DNA of 64,000 nucleotides, from contig NZ_CP030139.2 of the NCBI RefSeq assembly GCF_003846445.2, forward strand, positions 2,025,223 to 2,089,222. Direction: 5' to 3'. Under the pieces are notes generated by a model. The model searched no databases. It was not told the origin of the DNA and was given only the letters and a program-made list of their open reading frames with translations. The translations under genes were made by a program, and so were the position numbers. The stretch's first letter is position 1. The number at the start of each line of letters is the position of its first letter. This DNA is from Synechococcus elongatus PCC 11801. Its GTDB lineage: Bacteria; Cyanobacteriota; Cyanobacteriia; Synechococcales; Synechococcaceae. Of this stretch, positions 16,695-25,286 are shown piece after piece.

Positions 16695-17732
16695 CTAGAC
16701 TGCATTAACTGCATAAAAATACAGCAATACTGAAAGAAGGTTAACAATAATAGTCTCGCAAACATCAGATAGAGTGAACTGACTAGACTCAGACCTGATC
16801 TCATTGGAAATATCGAGATGATGACTTGTAAAGTTTCTTGTTAGAGCCAAGCAGAAACATTGCTTGACTACTAAATCTTCAGTTGACTGAAAGATAGAAT
16901 CTAATTTATCAAGAAACTCCTGAATACCTTGAGCTCTATTTTTCCCTTTAAGGCTAGAGTTATTAAACCTAAAGCCCCTAATAGACAAATTGAACTCAAG
17001 TAATTTAAAAAGACTCCCTCCCTCTGAACCATTCGGATAGTTGGTTAAGTATTTCTTTCTAAGGAGTGCTTCTATTAGAATACACAAGTCTCTTAGTAGC
17101 ATGTACATCTTGACTTGAGTGTACTTATTCCTCTTGAAGCGGTTAAATTTTAAGTTTTCACAAATAGAGAACATTGCCACTTCGAGAAGCAGCCTGTGTT
17201 CTAAATCAAAATATCTCAGCAATCTTTCGATAAATATTTTGTCTACTTTGGAGCTTAATTCAGCTGCTTCTATTGTGTTTAAGTTAATAAATAAAGGAAA
17301 AATATATTGATTCTCAAACTGTTTCCATAAGTCTGACTCTATAATCCCATGAGGATTTCTGCTGAAAGCCTTGTCTTCTTCAGATGCCCAGAGAAGATGA
17401 GCAATTCCTTGATCAAAATTCTTGCCAATAATCTGAGCAATTCCCAAGTTTGCATAGACCATTCCCTTGTTGAAAGTTTTGCCACTTTCAGATTCAAAGG
17501 CTTCAATTTCTTGGATTAGCCTATCAAAGTACTCTTCAGCCTTTTGATATAAGTTTGCATAGGTGAGCAAGTAATTGCCGATTTGTATGGGTCCTTGAAT
17601 ATAAGCATCCTTTTCCTCATAGGGGAGGGTTGGATCAAAACTAGGAAAAGTTTCAAGGTTGCGTCTAAGAGCAGAGATTCCATTACTTATAATGCAATCC
17701 AAGTTTTGACCATAAACTTTGATTTCTATCAT
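16695..17732 (-). CDS. AT-rich orphan with TPR-like N-terminus and HEPN-like motif
   Basis: I do not recognise this 345-residue protein. The N-terminal half (about 45-130) is helical and TPR-like (IGNYLLTYANLYQKAEEYFD, KGMVYANLGIAQIIGKNFDQ). The C-terminal half contains ALTRNFTSHHLD near residue 306, where R-x4-H matches the R(x4-6)H motif of HEPN RNases. Its DNA is clearly richer in A and T than the neighbours and holds no GCGATCGC octamer, so recent transfer is likely. It sits between convergent coq4 and antiporter genes. A defence or toxin function is only an inference. Confidence 0.7.
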   Translation of the reverse strand: MIEIKVYGQNLDCIISNGISALRRNLETFPSFDPTLPYEEKDAYIQGPIQIGNYLLTYANLYQKAEEYFDRLIQEIEAFESESGKTFNKGMVYANLGIAQIIGKNFDQGIAHLLWASEEDKAFSRNPHGIIESDLWKQFENQYIFPLFINLNTIEAAELSSKVDKIFIERLLRYFDLEHRLLLEVAMFSICENLKFNRFKRNKYTQVKMYMLLRDLCILIEALLRKKYLTNYPNGSEGGSLFKLLEFNLSIRGFRFNNSSLKGKNRAQGIQEFLDKLDSIFQSTEDLVVKQCFCLALTRNFTSHHLDISNEIRSESSQFTLSDVCETIIVNLLSVLLYFYAVNAV

Positions 17733-17761
17733 CTCTGCTTCGATGTTTTTCAGGATTGGTT

Positions 17762-18979
17762 CTAAGAGAGGAGCTTTGCTACCTCATTAGACTTTGGATG
17801 GAGTTGTAGTTGTTGAGCAAAGCGATCGGTCAGCAATGGCCCAATCAATACAGTTACTAGAACAAGGGCAATGATGCTGTCGAACACCGCTGGCGAAATT
17901 AATTGTGCTTTCAAGCCTGCTTGTGCCGCAGCCAGAGTCGCAGCAACCTGCGGCAACGATAGTGACCACATCAGGCGTACTTCTTCCCAGCGGTAGCCTT
18001 CCCGCTGCTTGACGGCGAATGCTGCAAGGAACTTGCTACCAAACAGACCGCCAATAATTGCAATGGTCAAACTGGTGGCAGTAGTCAGGGTTTGCCAAAA
18101 GGCAACGGGATTGAGCAACAGGCCGATGTCGATAAAGAAGCAAGGCAAGAAAAACACCTTGCCAAAAAAGTCGACCTTTTCGCGGACGGGCTCATCCTGT
18201 AGGGTTTCGTTGACGGCCAGTCCCGCCAAGAAGGCACCGATGATCATGTCGAGCTGGATGGTCTGCGCCCCCAAGGAGACCAAGAGCAAGACCAGAAAAA
18301 TAAAGAGGAACTGATTGCGCTCATTGGCACGGGCACGTTGGAAAAACCAGCGACTCAGGGGCTTAACGCCATAGAGCACCAAGGCAATGAACACCGAGAA
18401 GATCAATAAATCCCGCGCGATCGCAGTGATGCCCCCATCTCCCGACTGCACCGCCAGACAAACGGCCAGCACCAGAAGCGCCCCAATGTCCGTAAAGATG
18501 GTGGCCCCCAAGGTCGCTGCCACAGCTCGCTGACGCAGCAGGCCGTAGTGCTCCACAATCGGCAGTGTCAGGAGGGTGTGGGAGGCCAGCAACGATCCAA
18601 TTAAAAAGGCGCTGTTGAGGTTAAAGCCAAACCCGAGGCCAATCAGGAGGCCAACGCTGAGCGGGATGGCAAAGGTGGCGAGGCCAAACCGCAGGGAGCG
18701 ATCGCGGGCAGCCTGAAACTGACTGAGGTCAATTTCTAACCCCGCCAGAAACATCAGGTAGAGTTTGCCAACCCCTGCCAGAAGCGCCACGGTGTCCGCT
18801 TTGGGTTCCAGAATGTTGAAGACGCTAGGACCCAGCAAGACTCCCGCCAAAATCAGCCCCAGTAATTCAGGCAGCTTGAGCGCGCGAAATACCGGTGGCA
18901 AAAATAACGCTGCCATTAACAGCAGCGTCATGGCAGGCAAGGGAGCCTGAATCGGAACAGCGATCGCTGCAAGCAGCAT
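17762..18979 (-). CDS. Cation/proton antiporter, CPA2 (KefB-like) family
   Basis: The 405-residue membrane protein has about twelve helices with CPA2 features: LPELLGLILAGVLLGPSVFN, the FLAGLEIDLSQF segment and the MIIGAFLAGLAVNE helix. No C-terminal TrkA-N domain is present. The ATG at 18979 follows a strong GAGGAGG site. It lies 32 bases downstream of cupB in the same direction, so it is probably expressed with the NDH-1 CO2-uptake genes. That suggests removal or exchange of protons or cations linked to CO2 hydration, which is inference. Confidence 0.87.
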   Translation of the reverse strand: MLLAAIAVPIQAPLPAMTLLLMAALFLPPVFRALKLPELLGLILAGVLLGPSVFNILEPKADTVALLAGVGKLYLMFLAGLEIDLSQFQAARDRSLRFGLATFAIPLSVGLLIGLGFGFNLNSAFLIGSLLASHTLLTLPIVEHYGLLRQRAVAATLGATIFTDIGALLVLAVCLAVQSGDGGITAIARDLLIFSVFIALVLYGVKPLSRWFFQRARANERNQFLFIFLVLLLVSLGAQTIQLDMIIGAFLAGLAVNETLQDEPVREKVDFFGKVFFLPCFFIDIGLLLNPVAFWQTLTTATSLTIAIIGGLFGSKFLAAFAVKQREGYRWEEVRLMWSLSLPQVAATLAAAQAGLKAQLISPAVFDSIIALVLVTVLIGPLLTDRFAQQLQLHPKSNEVAKLLS

Positions 18980-19011
18980 GGGCGCCTCCTCGCCAAACGG
19001 CGAATTAAGCG

Positions 19012-20151
19012 TTAGCAAAAGGCATTGACGCGACTGAGCCGAGTGGTGCTAATGCGATCGAGCCAAGGACCCAGAAATTGGCGATTGGCAGCCTGTTGCT
19101 CTGGGACATCCGTAGTCAAAGGATAGGGAGCCAATCCTAATAAGGCACCGGTTGTGACACAGAACATCGATTTTTGAAAGCTTTCGCAAATCTTGACGCG
19201 CACATCGCGGCTACCCCGCGTACGGTTCGCGTAGAACTGCTTCAGTTCCTCGGGCAGGTAGTGCACCATGTCCTGCATCAACTGCGTTGGAGGAATCCCT
19301 GCCCCCCCAATCGGCAAGGGATCGGCAAACAGCGCCCCATAGGCAAATTGATTTTGCTCGTCGGGGATTTGATGAGCTTGGGCGTTATAGGACACCGTGC
19401 CAGGGAAGGGCGTGCCGCGGAAGAACACAGCTTCCACGTAGGGAATAGCGGTATCTGCAAGGAAGGTCAGACCCGCCGAAGCTGGCAGAATGTCGTAGCG
19501 ATCGCCGTGAATCTCGACGCTGTAGGTAATCGGAATTGCAGCCGCTGCCACCAACCCGTCGCGGACATGGGTTGCCACGTCAGGAATTTGCCGGATTTCC
19601 CCTGCTGCATAGCGAGCGGCAAGACTAGCGAACATATCGCTCATCACCCGCCAGAACTGACCCAAAGCGCTGTAGTAGGCCGACTGACGAATCAATTCTG
19701 GCCAAAAGTCAGGGAAGACCTGATGCAGTCCCAGCATCACAGGGTTAGAGCGCCAGCGAGCCCGAATCGCGCGATCGGCCAATTGCCGAAATTCTGGGCC
19801 ATCAAGAAAGGCATCTAGCCCGCCGCCACCATGCCAAAACATGGCTTTCATACAGTATTCGGCGTACTCAAAATTGATGCGATCGTGGACCCAGTGTTGC
19901 CAGAGTTTAGCCGGTGTCACTTGCCCGTTGAAGTACTTAAAGAACGGGAACAGCACCAAAAACTCATTCTCGGCGATATAGCAAAGATTGCGAGAGTAGG
20001 CATCCAGCACCACCCCGTAACTGTCAAGAATGTGCACCACCTCCAGCAGATTGTCGGGCGTATCGAGCAGTAGTGCTCCGCCAGCCTCTAAGCGCTCCAG
20101 AACGGCATTGGCGGGGTTGGGCGGCAAAGGCCGAGCGGTGGTTGCAGACAT
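19012..20151 (-). CDS. cupB: CO2 hydration protein CupB (ChpX)
   Basis: The 379-residue protein matches the CupA/CupB family, the subunit that gives NDH-1 complexes vectorial carbonic anhydrase activity. HWVHDR at 86-91 provides a histidine and an arginine five residues apart, like the zinc-site pair known in CupA. It directly follows an ndhF gene without an ndhD between, which fits the constitutive NdhF4/CupB (NDH-1MS') type rather than the inducible ndhF3-ndhD3-cupA operon. An AAGGAGA ribosome site precedes the ATG. The protein faces the cytoplasm on thylakoid NDH-1. Confidence 0.92.
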   Translation of the reverse strand: MSATTARPLPPNPANAVLERLEAGGALLLDTPDNLLEVVHILDSYGVVLDAYSRNLCYIAENEFLVLFPFFKYFNGQVTPAKLWQHWVHDRINFEYAEYCMKAMFWHGGGGLDAFLDGPEFRQLADRAIRARWRSNPVMLGLHQVFPDFWPELIRQSAYYSALGQFWRVMSDMFASLAARYAAGEIRQIPDVATHVRDGLVAAAAIPITYSVEIHGDRYDILPASAGLTFLADTAIPYVEAVFFRGTPFPGTVSYNAQAHQIPDEQNQFAYGALFADPLPIGGAGIPPTQLMQDMVHYLPEELKQFYANRTRGSRDVRVKICESFQKSMFCVTTGALLGLAPYPLTTDVPEQQAANRQFLGPWLDRISTTRLSRVNAFC

Positions 20152-20181
20152 GCCAATGTCTCCTTGCAGGTCAGGGGTGAA

Positions 20182-22089
20182 CTAGAGAGTCGGGGGTGTA
20201 CCAGTGTGTTGGATCAGCGTCTGGATTTCCTGCCACAGATCGCCCAGTCCAAAGGTCAGGACCAGCAGGGTCGCTAGGCCAATCAGAATCGTGATCACAT
20301 AAAACTGAGACTGTCCTGAGGCGCTATAGCGCAGGCTTTGGCCGCTGATCAGGGCAACAAAACCGACAGCATTAACCAGTCCATCGACAATGTAGCGATC
20401 GATCCAAGAGACGGTGCGCGAACCCAAACTCACAAGGGCCACAACCGTCAGACGGTAGACGCGATCGATGTAGAAGTCGTAAGCCAACAGGTCTTGAACC
20501 GGATTGAGTTTGCCGCGGATGTCGCCAACGGGAGGGCAGGGGATCTGAAAACCAATCCAGAAGCCAATCCCACCACTCGCTGCAATCAGTGGCATGGCGT
20601 AGTGGTTCAGCCAAGTACCGTCAGCCAGCAACGGTGCCGCCCAAGTGACCAAGAGCTGCCATTGCTGCAGGAGCAACGGGAGACTTAGCACCACAATTAC
20701 CAAGGAGACAATCGGAACCGCCATCGGCCAAGGAACCTCGGGCGCCCGACGTGTCTTGGCGTGGGGCTGACCCAAGAAAACCCAGTTAAAAATCCGGGCA
20801 AAGTTAATCGCAGTCAGCAAGTTGACAAAGATCAACAGCAGCGGCAGCCAGACGGGAGCTTCCCAAAAGCCATTGACCCAGCGGCGGAAGGTCCAGAAGT
20901 TACCCAGAGGCAGGCAAGCTACCAGCCCCAACGACCCCACGATAAAGGCGATCGTGGTGGCAGGCATCCGCGACCAGAGCCCCCCCATTTCCCGCATATC
21001 TTGGTTGCTGGTCGTGGCAATGATCGAGCCAACGCTCATGAATTGCAGCGCTTTAGCTACTGCATGGCAGAAGAGCAGCAGCAGCGCAACGTCGACCGCT
21101 TGCTGACCAACCGCAATGAACACGAGGCCAAGAAACGCACTGGTTGAGTGGGAGAGGGCACGCTTGAAATCGATTTGCGCGATCGCCACCAAGGACCCGC
21201 CGATCGCCGTCAGAATCCCGATCGCAATCAGCACATTGGAAACAACGGGCGACAGCGTGACAACGGGTTGCAGCTTGATCAGGATGTAGGCTCCGGCTGC
21301 GACCACAACGGAATTCCGCATGATCGAAGCTGGGTTTGGCCCCTCCATCGCTTCATCGAGCCAGAGGTGCAGCGGAAACTGGGCGCATTTACCAATCGGC
21401 CCTGCAATCAAAGCCAAGCCCAGCAATGTTGCTTGCAGAGGCGGCAAGGAAGCCGTCTCCGACCACCGCTCCAGTTCAGAAAAGGTCAGACCGGTGCCAT
21501 AGCTGGAAAGAGCAACAACGCCCATCAGCAAAAACACATCGCCAACCCGCTTGGTCAGGAAGGCATCGCGGGCAGCTGTCACCACGAGGGGTTGGGCGTA
21601 CCAAAAGCCGACCAAGAGATAGGTCGACAGGGTTAACAGCTCCAGTAGGCCGTAGCTAAGAAAGAGCGAATCACTGATCGCAATGCCACTGATCGCCGCT
21701 TCAAAAAAGCCCATCAGCGCAAAGAAGCGAGCGAGGGACCAGTCCCGTTCGAGATAGCCCAGGGCAAAGAGTTGGGCCAAGCAGCTCAGCCCCGTGACTA
21801 ACTCCATTGCCCCAAGACTGAGGGGAGAAATATCGATAGTAAAAGTCAGGTCGAGGTCGGCAGCCTGTAGCCAATGCCAAGCCAACTCGAGTGGTTCTTG
21901 GTTCCAGCTGGTGCGGAAAGCGATACCGCCGTGGATCAACGCGATGATCGTCAGTAGAAAGTTGAAGTAGGCGGCAGGCCGCGGGCCAGTGCGACGGACA
22001 ATCCCCAAGGACCAAGGCAGCGTCAGCAAGGCCCCAATCAGTCCGTAGAAGGGAATAAACCAACTCGTTTGGAGTAGGAAGTCCGTCAT
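20182..22089 (-). CDS. ndhF4: NDH-1 subunit NdhF4 (CO2-uptake type)
   Basis: The 635-residue protein is a Nuo L/NdhF-type proton-pumping subunit. Typical antiporter-like segments are LWLDEAMEGPNPASIMRNSVVVAAGAYI, quoted in part, and DFKRALSHSTSAFLGL, which carries the key lysine and histidine. In NDH-1MS' it pairs with NdhD4 and CupB to drive CO2 conversion to bicarbonate. Start at 22089 (MTDFLLQTSW) was preferred to an upstream in-frame methionine. No ndhD gene is adjacent; it must be elsewhere. The type-4 assignment rests on adjacency to cupB. Confidence 0.9.
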   Translation of the reverse strand: MTDFLLQTSWFIPFYGLIGALLTLPWSLGIVRRTGPRPAAYFNFLLTIIALIHGGIAFRTSWNQEPLELAWHWLQAADLDLTFTIDISPLSLGAMELVTGLSCLAQLFALGYLERDWSLARFFALMGFFEAAISGIAISDSLFLSYGLLELLTLSTYLLVGFWYAQPLVVTAARDAFLTKRVGDVFLLMGVVALSSYGTGLTFSELERWSETASLPPLQATLLGLALIAGPIGKCAQFPLHLWLDEAMEGPNPASIMRNSVVVAAGAYILIKLQPVVTLSPVVSNVLIAIGILTAIGGSLVAIAQIDFKRALSHSTSAFLGLVFIAVGQQAVDVALLLLFCHAVAKALQFMSVGSIIATTSNQDMREMGGLWSRMPATTIAFIVGSLGLVACLPLGNFWTFRRWVNGFWEAPVWLPLLLIFVNLLTAINFARIFNWVFLGQPHAKTRRAPEVPWPMAVPIVSLVIVVLSLPLLLQQWQLLVTWAAPLLADGTWLNHYAMPLIAASGGIGFWIGFQIPCPPVGDIRGKLNPVQDLLAYDFYIDRVYRLTVVALVSLGSRTVSWIDRYIVDGLVNAVGFVALISGQSLRYSASGQSQFYVITILIGLATLLVLTFGLGDLWQEIQTLIQHTGTPPTL

Positions 22090-22411
22090 GCTGCAGCGGC
22101 GAGGAGGAAAGAGAACGACACGGAGGTGATTCGAAACCGGAGCGGCGATCGCGGAAGAAGAGCCGCAGTACAAGTGCCGAATAGACGTGCCTAACTGCAC
22201 TGCCGACAAGGCAGCCCAGAAATTTCCCTTACCTTAGCAGAGCGATCCGAAGCGCTGATCCCTTGGGATCAAGATGGTTACAATTCCAGCCCTTCATGGC
22301 TTGCAAAGTCTTTCAGTCGTTGCAAAAGACGACAGCTAGCCACAATGCACTTGTCATTATCCGAGATCGGAGGGTATCCAACTCAGGGGCGATCGCCCGC
22401 GCAAGCGGCAG
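22090..22411. promoter_or_regulatory. Spacer upstream of ndhF4, with an inverted repeat
   Basis: This 322-base region separates ispE from the ndhF4 start and has no convincing gene. It should hold the ndhF4 promoter. At 22256-22271 there is a perfect inverted repeat, TGATCCC-TT-GGGATCA, about 167 bases upstream of the start codon. No recognised regulator consensus was matched. Confidence 0.4.
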
Positions 22412-23347
22412 CTATACCTCGGTTTGAATGCCGTGGCTAACAGTTGTGGTAGCCCATAGTTTGAGGTCGGGATCAGCGATCGCTTCCCGGACCTGTTCAA
22501 CCGCTGCTTGAGCAGCTGCAGGACTTTCAGCAATCCCAAAGACGCTGGGACCAGAACCGGACATTTGGGCGGCGAGGATACCGGCACAGTCGCCCAGAAC
22601 AGCTCGCAGTTGCGCCACTTGGGGGTATTCCGGCAAGACCACAGCTTCGAGATCGTTGCGGAGATGCTGGGCGATCGCAACTGGATCACCAGCACTCATC
22701 GCTTGCAGGAGTGGACCGGCATGCAGGGCTTGCAGGCGATCGCGGCGTGCGGATTCAGTTTGTAGATAGCGATCGCCAAACTGCTCGCGGTAGCGACCGT
22801 AAGCCCAGGGTGTTGAAACGGACAGGCTTTCAAACTTGGCCAACACAATCGGCAACTCAGGCAGAGGCGGCAAGGGCGTCAACTGTTCGCCGCGACCCGT
22901 ACAAAGCTGGGTGGCACCCGCAATGCAGAAGGGCATATCCGAGCCGAGTTCTGCTGCGATCGCCTCTAGTTCGGGCTGAGTCAGTCCCAGATGACTAAAA
23001 AGATCGAGCCCTACCAGCGCGGCTGCTCCGTCGGTCGAGCCACCAGCTAGCCCCGCTCCGATCGGGATCCGCTTCTCCAGAAAAAATTCAACCCCACCGA
23101 GTTGCGGAAACGATCGCTGCAACCGCTGCGCAGCTTTGAGGATCAGATTGCGCTCATCCACTTCCAAGTCAGCGCGATCGCAGCTGAGCTGAAACCCATG
23201 CCCCGATCGCGGCCGTAGGTGAAGACGATCGCCCAAGGTAATGCTCTGCATCACCATCGCTAGCTCATGGAAACCGTCAGGGCGATCGCCCAAAATTTCC
23301 AAATAGAGATTGATTTTGGCTGGAGCTACCAGCGTCAGAGTCTTCAT
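22412..23347 (-). CDS. ispE: 4-diphosphocytidyl-2-C-methyl-D-erythritol kinase
   Basis: The 311-residue GHMP kinase phosphorylates CDP-methylerythritol in the MEP isoprenoid pathway. It has the N-terminal [22 protein letters not shown] motif, quoted here as its family signature, and the ATP-binding loop [17 protein letters not shown] near residue 96. A C-terminal [12 protein letters not shown] motif is also present. The start overlaps the rsmA stop by four bases. With dxs elsewhere in the window, this is the second MEP gene present. Confidence 0.95.
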   Translation of the reverse strand: MKTLTLVAPAKINLYLEILGDRPDGFHELAMVMQSITLGDRLHLRPRSGHGFQLSCDRADLEVDERNLILKAAQRLQRSFPQLGGVEFFLEKRIPIGAGLAGGSTDGAAALVGLDLFSHLGLTQPELEAIAAELGSDMPFCIAGATQLCTGRGEQLTPLPPLPELPIVLAKFESLSVSTPWAYGRYREQFGDRYLQTESARRDRLQALHAGPLLQAMSAGDPVAIAQHLRNDLEAVVLPEYPQVAQLRAVLGDCAGILAAQMSGSGPSVFGIAESPAAAQAAVEQVREAIADPDLKLWATTTVSHGIQTEV

Positions 23348-24183
23348 GCGAGGGGATCAACGGCGCTGTCTGTAGGATCGCCCAGATCGGTACAGAGGCC
23401 AATCCACTGATCAATGCTCAGGGTTTCGGCTCGGGCCTCGGGCGCAATCTGATGAGCGGCAAACGCTGCTTCAATTTGCTCGCTGCTGTAGAGCGACTTG
23501 AGGTTATTGCGAAGCATTTTGCGCTTGGCACTGAAGCCTTGGTTGAGCAGTTTTTCCAGTCGAGCTGGATTGCCACAGACCTGCGGCCAAGGTCGTGGCT
23601 TCAGGCAAATGACCGTGGATTGAACCTTGGGCGGTGGTGAGAAGCTCTTGGGTGGCACGGCGCAGACCCGCTCACAGTCGGCCAGATACTGCACCCGCAC
23701 CGACAGTGCACCGTAGGCGCGTTGACCCGGAGTGGCACAGAGGCGATCGGCGACTTCTTGCTGCACCAGCAGGACAAGGCGTTCAAAGGCCGGTTGTCGG
23801 GGCTTAGCGATCGTGCCCAGCAACGACTGCAGAATCGGGCCCGTGATGTTGTAAGGAATGTTGGCAACAACCTTAGTGGGGTTGGCAAAGCGCGGCTGAT
23901 CGGCGATCGCAGCGGCCCAATCGAGCTGCAAGAAGTCACCTTCCAACAGGCAAAAGTTTTCGGCCTCACCAAAGCGCCGTTGCAACTGACCGATCAGGTC
24001 GCGATCGAGTTCAACTGCGACTAATCCATCGACTGCGGCGAGTAACCGTTGGGTCAGTGCCCCCCGCCCAGGGCCAATTTCCAAAACGCGATCGCCCGGC
24101 TGAAACTCAGCGGCCGCCACAATGCGATCGAGGATGGCTTCGCTGCGGAGCCAATGTTGACCAAAGCGTTTGCGAGCAGGCAT
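23344..24183 (-). CDS. rsmA: 16S rRNA dimethyladenosine transferase
   Basis: The 279-residue methyltransferase (also ksgA) dimethylates two adjacent adenines near the 3' end of 16S rRNA. It begins with RKRFGQHWL, has the SAM-binding motif [16 protein letters not shown] near residue 33, and the catalytic [10 protein letters not shown] near residue 109. The C-terminal [12 protein letters not shown] helix is typical. Length is standard, and the gene is coupled to ispE through an ATGA overlap. Confidence 0.95.
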   Translation of the reverse strand: MPARKRFGQHWLRSEAILDRIVAAAEFQPGDRVLEIGPGRGALTQRLLAAVDGLVAVELDRDLIGQLQRRFGEAENFCLLEGDFLQLDWAAAIADQPRFANPTKVVANIPYNITGPILQSLLGTIAKPRQPAFERLVLLVQQEVADRLCATPGQRAYGALSVRVQYLADCERVCAVPPKSFSPPPKVQSTVICLKPRPWPQVCGNPARLEKLLNQGFSAKRKMLRNNLKSLYSSEQIEAAFAAHQIAPEARAETLSIDQWIGLCTDLGDPTDSAVDPLA

Positions 24184-24209
24184 GGATCAGGAGTGAATCA
24201 GCCGCAATC

Positions 24210-24638
24210 CTACCAGCCTGACTCGACGGCGCTAAAGGCATCGGGCAGATAGCACCAGAGTTCCAGATAGCCTTGCCCCCAAGCGGCGACCTTGACAGCA
24301 TCGGCTGAGGGTTCGCGCCGATAGCGAACCAGCGCAACATCAAAGCGACAAGCAGCGGCTGCATCATCCCCTAGGCTGGCGAGATAGCAAGCAGCAGCCC
24401 GACTGAGGCAGCGTTGTTTAGCCAGGCCGATCGCCAGTAACCCGGACTGATCCCAGCCAGTCTGTCGTCGGGTTTTGACCTCAATGAAGCGTAAAGCCGA
24501 CTCTTCTTGAGCGACCAAGTCGAGTTCGCCCCAGCGACAATGCCAGCGTTCCGCCAGAACCTCCACCCGCCGATCGCGGCACCAAGCAGCGACTAATGCC
24601 TCACCTGCGCGATCGAGTGGAAGATCAATGACCTGCAT
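24210..24638 (-). CDS. YraN family (UPF0102) protein
   Basis: The 142-residue protein fits the YraN family, which has a PD-(D/E)XK nuclease-like fold of unproven function. The family core is visible as CRWGELDLVAQEESALRFIEVKTR, quoted in part, with the acidic/lysine residues D-x-E-V-K in place. It lies just upstream of rsmA in the same direction with a 26-base gap. It diverges from the pentapeptide gene. Confidence 0.85.
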   Translation of the reverse strand: MQVIDLPLDRAGEALVAAWCRDRRVEVLAERWHCRWGELDLVAQEESALRFIEVKTRRQTGWDQSGLLAIGLAKQRCLSRAAACYLASLGDDAAAACRFDVALVRYRREPSADAVKVAAWGQGYLELWCYLPDAFSAVESGW

Positions 24639-24691
24639 CGGGTCTGCCCTCCGTGCCGTTAGGCTGGAACTATTGCAGCGTTCTGCTCAGA

Positions 24692-25204
24692 ATGCCCGTG
24701 ATTTTGTCCTTGCACACGCTCTGGCGACACTGTTGTCGCAGCCTACTCCTCATCGCGATCGCTGGTCTCGCCTGGAGTTGGATTGCCCCACCCGCGATCG
24801 CCCTCGATTTCACTAAGGAAATCCTGATTGAGTCCGATTTTTCCAATCGCGATCTCAGCGACGCCAACTTTACGAAAGCGAATCTGCGCAGTAGTGACTT
24901 TAGCAACTCGGTGCTAGTTGGGGTTCGTTTTTATGGTGCGAACTTGGAAAGTGTTGATCTGCATGGTGCGAACCTGAGTAACACAATTCTTGACCAAGCA
25001 CGGATGACCAACACAGACTTGACAGACGCCATTTTGGAAGGGGCATATGCTTTCAATACCCTCTTCCAAGGTGCCAAGATTACCGGTGCGGATTTCACCG
25101 ATGTCTTGATGCGAGAAGATGCACAAAACCTGCTCTGTCAGGTAGCAAAAGGTATCAACTCCAAGACAGGGCGAGCGACCCGTGAGACTTTGGACTGCCC
25201 TTAG
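24692..25204 (+). CDS. Exported pentapeptide-repeat protein (probably lumenal)
   Basis: The 170-residue protein begins with basic residues and a hydrophobic signal segment ending PPAIA-LD, so it is probably exported to the thylakoid lumen or periplasm. About fourteen pentapeptides follow (DLSDANFTKANLRSSDF in part), and the C-terminus has CQVAKGINSKTGRATRETLDC, with two cysteines that could form a disulfide. This arrangement is common in cyanobacterial lumenal pentapeptide proteins. The start at 24692 is preferred, with a GTG at 24653 also possible. Confidence 0.8.
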   Translation: MPVILSLHTLWRHCCRSLLLIAIAGLAWSWIAPPAIALDFTKEILIESDFSNRDLSDANFTKANLRSSDFSNSVLVGVRFYGANLESVDLHGANLSNTILDQARMTNTDLTDAILEGAYAFNTLFQGAKITGADFTDVLMREDAQNLLCQVAKGINSKTGRATRETLDCP

Positions 25205-25231
25205 TGAACTTGGTGACAAAATCTTCAAGAT

Positions 25232-25260
25232 AAAAGCCTTCTCACATTGAGAAGGCTTTT
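25232..25260. terminator. Bidirectional terminator
   Basis: Twelve-base arms (AAAAGCCTTCTC and GAGAAGGCTTTT) flank a five-base loop. The A/T runs on both sides allow termination of the plus-strand pentapeptide gene and of the converging minus-strand DUF4214 gene. Confidence 0.88.
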
Positions 25261-25286
25261 ATAAGCAAAAAATTCCTAGTAATTAA

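Noticed and set aside
19174-19818. 214-residue plus-strand frame
   Set aside because: It is antisense to cupB and has no recognisable features.
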